Under the pieces are notes generated by a model. It saw nothing but the letters and a program-made list of their open reading frames with translations, did no database searches and was not told where the DNA came from. Positions 15,848 through 19,454 of a DNA stretch of 19,454 bases are shown piece by piece. The stretch is from Pseudomonadota bacterium (GTDB lineage: Bacteria > Pseudomonadota > Gammaproteobacteria > Xanthomonadales > Rhodanobacteraceae): the NCBI GenBank assembly GCA_021777635.1, contig JAJYDI010000014.1, forward strand, positions 1-19,454, given 5' to 3'. The translations under genes were made by a program, and so were the position numbers. Within the stretch, counting starts at the first letter, position 1, and every line of letters starts with the position of its first letter.

Positions 15848-16705
15848 TCAGGCGGCGAACAGCGCACGCATCTTCTTCATCGCGTTGGCCTCGACCTGGC
15901 GAATGCGCTCGGCCGAGACGCCATACTCGTCGGCCAGCTCCTGCAACGTGGCCTTGGGCTCATTGAGCCAGCGCCGCTGGATGATGTCGCGCGAGCGTTC
16001 GTCGAGACGTTCGATGGCCGTGTGCAGGCTGTCGTGGTCGCGGTCGTCCTGATCGGCTTCGGCCACCGTGGCGTACGGGTCGGCGGAATGATCGACCAGA
16101 TACGCCACCGGCGAGGGCCTGGCGTCCTCGTCGGCATCATCGGGGGCGTCGAATGCGACATCGCGGCCGCTCAGCCGCGACTCCATCTCCAGCACCGTGG
16201 CCACCGGTACACCCAGGTCCCTGGCCACCGTGCGCACCTCCTCGGCATTCATCCAGCCCAGGCGCTTTTTCGACTTGCGCAGATTGAAAAACAGCTTGCG
16301 CTGCGCCTTGGTGGTGGCGACCTTGACGATGCGCCAGTTGCGCAGGATGAACTCATGCATCTCGGCGCGAATCCAGTGCACGGCGAAGCTGACCAGACGC
16401 ACGCCCTGCTCGGGATCGAAGCGCTTGACCGCCTTCATCAGGCCGATGTTGCCTTCCTGCACCAGATCGGCCAGCTGCAGGCCGTAGCCGGAATAGCCGC
16501 GGGCCACGTGCACCACGAAACGCAGGTGGGAGAGCACCAGCTTCTTGGCCGCCTCGAGATCGGCGTCGCTCTGGTAGCGCACGGCGAGTGCATGCTCTTC
16601 CTCGGCGCTGAGCACCGGAATGCGGTACACCGCGCCGATGTAGGCATCGATGCTGCCCATCGCGCTCAGAGCGGGGAAAGTGGCGGGAATCAGGGCTTGC
16701 GACAT
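15848..16705 (-). CDS. rpoH: RNA polymerase heat-shock sigma factor sigma-32 (RpoH)
   Basis: A 285-residue sigma factor, normal length for RpoH, that directs polymerase to heat-shock promoters. The ATG at 16705 follows AGGAGGTC at about 6 bp, a strong ribosome binding site. Region 2 includes [20 protein letters not shown], then [20 protein letters not shown] and [20 protein letters not shown]. The RpoH box follows directly as [20 protein letters not shown], which separates it from RpoD and RpoS. Region 4 has [14 protein letters not shown] and the helix-turn-helix [20 protein letters not shown]. The gene is last in the ftsE-ftsX-regulator-ung-rpoH series, with a 109-bp gap from ung that carries its own promoter-like elements and a CIRCE operator. 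Confidence 0.97.
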   Translation of the reverse strand: MSQALIPATFPALSAMGSIDAYIGAVYRIPVLSAEEEHALAVRYQSDADLEAAKKLVLSHLRFVVHVARGYSGYGLQLADLVQEGNIGLMKAVKRFDPEQGVRLVSFAVHWIRAEMHEFILRNWRIVKVATTKAQRKLFFNLRKSKKRLGWMNAEEVRTVARDLGVPVATVLEMESRLSGRDVAFDAPDDADEDARPSPVAYLVDHSADPYATVAEADQDDRDHDSLHTAIERLDERSRDIIQRRWLNEPKATLQELADEYGVSAERIRQVEANAMKKMRALFAA

Positions 16706-16733
16706 GCGCGGACCTCCTGCGATTCAGTTCATT

Positions 16734-16760
16734 TTAGCACTCGACCTATTGGAGTGCTAA
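16734..16760. promoter_or_regulatory. CIRCE operator (HrcA binding site) in the rpoH leader
   Basis: TTAGCACTC-N9-GAGTGCTAA is present exactly, the perfect CIRCE consensus with the canonical 9-bp spacer. It lies 28 bp before the rpoH start codon. CIRCE is bound by the repressor HrcA and normally controls groESL or dnaK operons, so here HrcA is expected to repress rpoH. Confidence 0.93.
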
Positions 16761-16792
16761 GGCGGCCCGGGGTTCCCGAGGCCAATACTTGA

Positions 16793-16818
16793 ACTATATA
16801 GTACAGGAAGCTTGTCAA
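16793..16818 (-). promoter_or_regulatory. Candidate rpoH promoter overlapping the end of ung
   Basis: On the minus strand TTGACA (16818-16813) overlaps the ung stop codon, and TATAGT (16798-16793) follows with a 14-bp spacer. Both hexamers are good but the spacing is short of the usual 16-18, so the true -10 may lie elsewhere in this AT-rich patch (ACTATATAGT palindrome). The CIRCE element would fall in the 5' leader. Confidence 0.35.
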
Positions 16819-17522
16819 CAAGACGTGAGCGCACTCCGCGGCGGCAGCGACCAGTCGATCGGCGCCGCGCCTTGCTGATCCAGATAGCGGTTACAGGCCG
16901 AGAAATGCCCGCAACCGATGAAGCCCCGGTGGGCCGACAGCGGCGAGGGATGGGGTGCCTTGAGCACCGCATGGCGACGCGGGTCGATCAGGCGGCCCTT
17001 GGCCTGGGCGTAACTGCCCCAGAGCAGGAACACCACGCCTTCGCGACGCCGGTTGAGAGCATCGACGACGGCATCGGTGAAGCCTTCCCAACCTTTGCCC
17101 TGGTGCGCACCGGCACGACCGTCCTCCACCGTCAGCACGGCGTTGAGCAACAGCACGCCGCGCTGCGCCCACGACGTCAGGCAGCCGTGGTCGGGACGCG
17201 CGATGCCGAGATCGCGCTCGATCTCGGCGAAGATGTTGGCCAGCGACGGCGGCACTGGCACGCCGGGCCGCACCGAAAAGCAAAGTCCGTGCGCCTGCCC
17301 GGGGCCGTGATAGGGGTCCTGGCCCAGGATCACCGTCTTCACCGCCGGCAGCGGCGTGGCATCGAGCGCGGCAAAGATCTCCGCACCGGGCGGATAGATG
17401 CGCTTGCCGGCGGCCTTCTCGGCACGCAGAAATGAAGCCAGAGCCTGCATGTCGGGGCGATCGAAGTAATCGCCGAGTGCGGCCTTCCAGCTCGACTCGA
17501 GGCGCAGCCGCGAATCGCTCAC
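16815..17522 (-). CDS. ung: Uracil-DNA glycosylase, family 1
   Basis: A 235-residue base-excision repair enzyme that removes uracil from DNA. The catalytic water-activating motif [18 protein letters not shown] is intact, as are PSLANIF, the [10 protein letters not shown] segment, [12 protein letters not shown] and the DNA-minor-groove loop [11 protein letters not shown], with the family-1 His. The start is taken as GTG at 17522 ([13 protein letters not shown]), because Ung proteins begin shortly before such a sequence. The frame is open far upstream only as the shadow of the regulator gene. The GTG overlaps the regulator's stop (GTGA), so translation is likely coupled. The end of the gene contains the candidate -35 of rpoH. 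Confidence 0.95.
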   Translation of the reverse strand: MSDSRLRLESSWKAALGDYFDRPDMQALASFLRAEKAAGKRIYPPGAEIFAALDATPLPAVKTVILGQDPYHGPGQAHGLCFSVRPGVPVPPSLANIFAEIERDLGIARPDHGCLTSWAQRGVLLLNAVLTVEDGRAGAHQGKGWEGFTDAVVDALNRRREGVVFLLWGSYAQAKGRLIDPRRHAVLKAPHPSPLSAHRGFIGCGHFSACNRYLDQQGAAPIDWSLPPRSALTSC

Positions 17523-18358
17523 GTCCCGGCGTGCTCGCGCAGATGGCGGCCGACGCGCAACTGGAACAGCAGCTTGGTGACCAGCAGCCGTTCCTCGATC
17601 GGTTTCTGCACCAGATCGTTGGCCCCGGCGCGCAGCAGCACCGCCTGGTTGCGCGGATTGTCGTCGCCGGTCATCACCAGAACCGGCAGCCGGCCCTTGC
17701 CATAGCCGTAGTCGCTGCGGATGCGCGCCAGCAGATCGCCGCCGGTCAGCTCGCCCTTCAGGTTGACGTCGGTCAGCACCACGTCGGCGCCCACGCTGCC
17801 GGCCGCCTTGGCGGCGTCGAGCAGGACCAGCGCGTCTTCGACACTGACCACGTGCTGCACCGTCAGCCCGTGCTTCTCGAGCATTCGCCGGGTGGCCAGC
17901 GCGACCACGCGGCTGTCCTCGACGTACAGCACCTCGCCGCTCGCCTGCCCCTGCGGCTGCACATAGCCGCGGATGAACTCGGCCAGGGCCCCGAAGCCGA
18001 GCGACTTGTCGAAATAGTCGGTGACGTCCTCGCCCAGCGCACGTGCCTGCAGGCGTTCGTTGACGTCGCCCGAAACCACCACGATCGGCACATAGGCCTG
18101 CGGCGCGTGCATGCGCACGCTGCGCGCCAGATCCAGCCCGTCCATGTCCGGAAGCCGCAGCGCAGTCGTGACGAAATCCACCGGCGCCTGCTCCAGTGCG
18201 GCGCGCGCCTCGGCGCCGCTGCCGCAACCGATCACGCTGACACCGCTCAGCTCGGCATGCAGCACCTGCTCGATCAGGCGCCGCACGACTTTCGATCCGT
18301 CCACCACCAGCACGCGCGGATGGTCACTGGCGATGTGGCGGCTGATGCTGGATTCCAT
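17519..18358 (-). CDS. Tandem-receiver response regulator with degenerate first receiver
   Basis: A 279-residue cytoplasmic protein made of two receiver domains and no output domain. Receiver 1 (about 15-133) keeps the fold ([23 protein letters not shown]118). However, the phosphoacceptor position four residues before the LPDMDG proline is Ala66, not Asp, and the usual Asp-Asp pair is D20-G21. Receiver 2 (about 143-268) is complete: E147-D148, D197 (VVLTDVNL), T230 (VMTGDD) and K252 (VQKP). The ATG at 18358 has GAGGG about 7 bp upstream. It sits 14 bp after ftsX and overlaps ung by GTGA, so it belongs to this operon. No kinase is adjacent. Receiver 1 may be a constitutive protein-interaction domain. 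Confidence 0.88.
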   Translation of the reverse strand: MESSISRHIASDHPRVLVVDGSKVVRRLIEQVLHAELSGVSVIGCGSGAEARAALEQAPVDFVTTALRLPDMDGLDLARSVRMHAPQAYVPIVVVSGDVNERLQARALGEDVTDYFDKSLGFGALAEFIRGYVQPQGQASGEVLYVEDSRVVALATRRMLEKHGLTVQHVVSVEDALVLLDAAKAAGSVGADVVLTDVNLKGELTGGDLLARIRSDYGYGKGRLPVLVMTGDDNPRNQAVLLRAGANDLVQKPIEERLLVTKLLFQLRVGRHLREHAGT

Positions 18359-18372
18359 CGGACCCTCGCGAC

Positions 18373-19350
18373 TCAATGCGGCTCGGCCGCGGCCAGATGG
18401 CGCGCACCGGCGATGCGCGCACCCAGCCAGCCCAGCACGGCAGCGGCGAACGGCACGGCCAGCAACAGGCTCGGCGCGACGCCGGCGAAACGCAACCCCC
18501 CGCCCCACGCAGTCGCCAGCATGGCGGCCGGACCGGCCAGGGCCAACTCCAGCAGCAGCACCAACGCGACCGCCACCACCCCGCTGCCGAAACCGTAGCA
18601 GATGCCCGCATACAGGTACGGTCGCCGCACGAATCCGGAGCTGGCACCGACCAGCCGCAACACCGCCACTTCCTCGGCATGCGCCCGGATATCCTGACGA
18701 ACGCTGTTGCCCACCACCAGCAGCGCCGCCAGCGCCAGCAGGGCGCCCAGCAGCAGCACCGCGCGCCGACCCAACGCCAGCAGCGCATCCAGACGACCGC
18801 GCCAGGCACTGTTGTCCTGCACCCGATCCGCCGCCGGCAGCGCGCGCAGGGCGGCGACCAATGCCTGGCCGGCGCGCGCGTCCAGACCCGCGCGCGGCGT
18901 CACCACCAGCACGTACGGCAGGGGATTGTCGGCCAGCATCGCCAGCCCCGGACCGAAACCTTGCATCGCCGACAGCTCGGCCAACCCCTGCTGCGGCGTG
19001 CGCAGGGCCACCGCGGCGACGTCCGTGCGGCCGCGCAGATCCGCGGCCAGCCCCGCCACCCCCGCCGCGCCGAGGTCGGGCTTGAGAAACACGCTGATCG
19101 CCTGACTCTCGCCGAGCGCGGCGCCGAATCGCTGCAGATTGCCCAGTGCCAGGTAGAAGGCCAGCGGCAGCGCCAACGCAAGACCCATCACCGTCAGCGT
19201 GAGCGCGGTGCCGATCGGATGCGCCGCAAGCCGCTGCAGGCTGGCATGCAGGCTCCACGCATGCTGCCCGCGCCAGGCGGCGATGCGCCCGCGCACCGAC
19301 AGCGTCGCTGCCGGCACCGGATCACCGCGACGCGCGCGACGCCTGCTCAC
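18373..19350 (-). CDS. ftsX: Cell division protein FtsX
   Basis: A 325-residue inner-membrane protein of the FtsEX complex, which couples ATP hydrolysis to activation of peptidoglycan hydrolases at the septum. Topology fits FtsX: a cytoplasmic N terminus, TM1 about 48-70, a periplasmic domain of about 120 residues (PLPYVLVVTPRAGLD...), TM2 about 195-215, a cytoplasmic loop with EEVAVLRLVGAS (227-238), then TM3 about 248-272 and TM4 about 290-315. The start GTG at 19350 overlaps the ftsE stop (GTGA), typical of coupled ftsE-ftsX; GTG at 19352 is out of frame. Confidence 0.95.
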   Translation of the reverse strand: MSRRRARRGDPVPAATLSVRGRIAAWRGQHAWSLHASLQRLAAHPIGTALTLTVMGLALALPLAFYLALGNLQRFGAALGESQAISVFLKPDLGAAGVAGLAADLRGRTDVAAVALRTPQQGLAELSAMQGFGPGLAMLADNPLPYVLVVTPRAGLDARAGQALVAALRALPAADRVQDNSAWRGRLDALLALGRRAVLLLGALLALAALLVVGNSVRQDIRAHAEEVAVLRLVGASSGFVRRPYLYAGICYGFGSGVVAVALVLLLELALAGPAAMLATAWGGGLRFAGVAPSLLLAVPFAAAVLGWLGARIAGARHLAAAEPH

Positions 19351-19454
19351 ACGACCTCCGCGGCGGCGACATCGTCCACCATCCGTCCATGATCCAGCAC
19401 GATCACGCGCTTGCGCATGCGCTTGATCAGAAACAGGTCGTGGGTGGCGACCAG
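19347..19454 (-). CDS. ftsE: Cell division ATP-binding protein FtsE, C-terminal 35 residues (cut by window edge)
   Basis: The minus-strand frame open from the window edge reads LVATHDLFLIKRMRKRVIVL, then DHGRMVDD and a short tail. ATHD is the H-loop of an ABC ATPase, and xxLIxxMRxRVIxLxxGR is the usual FtsE C terminus. The stop TGA (19349-19347) overlaps the ftsX start. The rest of the gene, with the Walker motifs, lies beyond the window. Confidence 0.92.
   Translation of the reverse strand: MVATHDLFLIKRMRKRVIVLDHGRMVDDVAAAEVV

Noticed and set aside
17523..18227. Upstream extension of the ung frame
   Set aside because: It is the shadow frame of the tandem-receiver gene; Ung homology starts just after the GTG at 17522.
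18359..19258. Upstream extension of the regulator frame into ftsX
   Set aside because: FtsX in another frame explains this DNA, and the ATG at 18358 has a ribosome binding site.

Overview
The window is GC-rich and reads like a gammaproteobacterial chromosome, most likely Xanthomonadales (Rhodanobacteraceae/Xanthomonadaceae) or a close relative. This is inferred from the ftsE-ftsX...rpoH neighbourhood, a large TonB-dependent receptor, a Cpx-like two-component pair, a type II secretion ATPase, and intergenic repeats of the 'CCTGAG...GAAGGATCT' type. No taxonomic search was possible.

Layout. 1-1833 (minus): an ABC-2 polysaccharide-export-type permease followed 9 bp later by gspE, which runs off the left edge. 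2163-7415 (plus): three tandem paralogous secreted proteins of 505-512 residues. Their N-terminal domains and roughly 125-residue C-terminal domains are very similar and their central sections diverge. Each gene ends in nearly the same GC-rich terminator, followed by copies of one intergenic repeat family. 7859-9754 (minus): one 631-residue protein fusing phosphoserine phosphatase (SerB-like) to 3-phosphoglycerate dehydrogenase with an ACT domain (SerA), giving two of the three serine-pathway steps in one chain. 9981-12732 (plus): a small exported Met/His-rich protein, then a CpxR-like regulator and a CpxA-like kinase, with a GTTAC-N5-GTTAC direct repeat upstream that resembles a CpxR box. 12945-15290 (minus): a TonB-dependent outer-membrane receptor. 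15848-19454 (minus): ftsE (3' end), ftsX, a tandem-receiver response regulator, ung and rpoH. The genes from ftsE to ung are tightly packed, with GTGA overlaps at ftsE/ftsX and regulator/ung. rpoH has its own 109-bp leader carrying a perfect CIRCE operator.

How parts may work together. The right-hand block joins divisome function (FtsEX), DNA repair (Ung), a signalling protein with a degenerate first receiver, and the heat-shock sigma factor. The CIRCE element implies that the HrcA repressor controls sigma-32 itself. The Cpx-like block looks like an envelope or metal stress circuit with its own exported accessory protein. The three secreted paralogs are the least explained part of the window. 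Correlated cysteine loss, a conserved C-terminal module and repeat-bounded duplication suggest a diversifying family of surface or extracellular proteins of unknown function.
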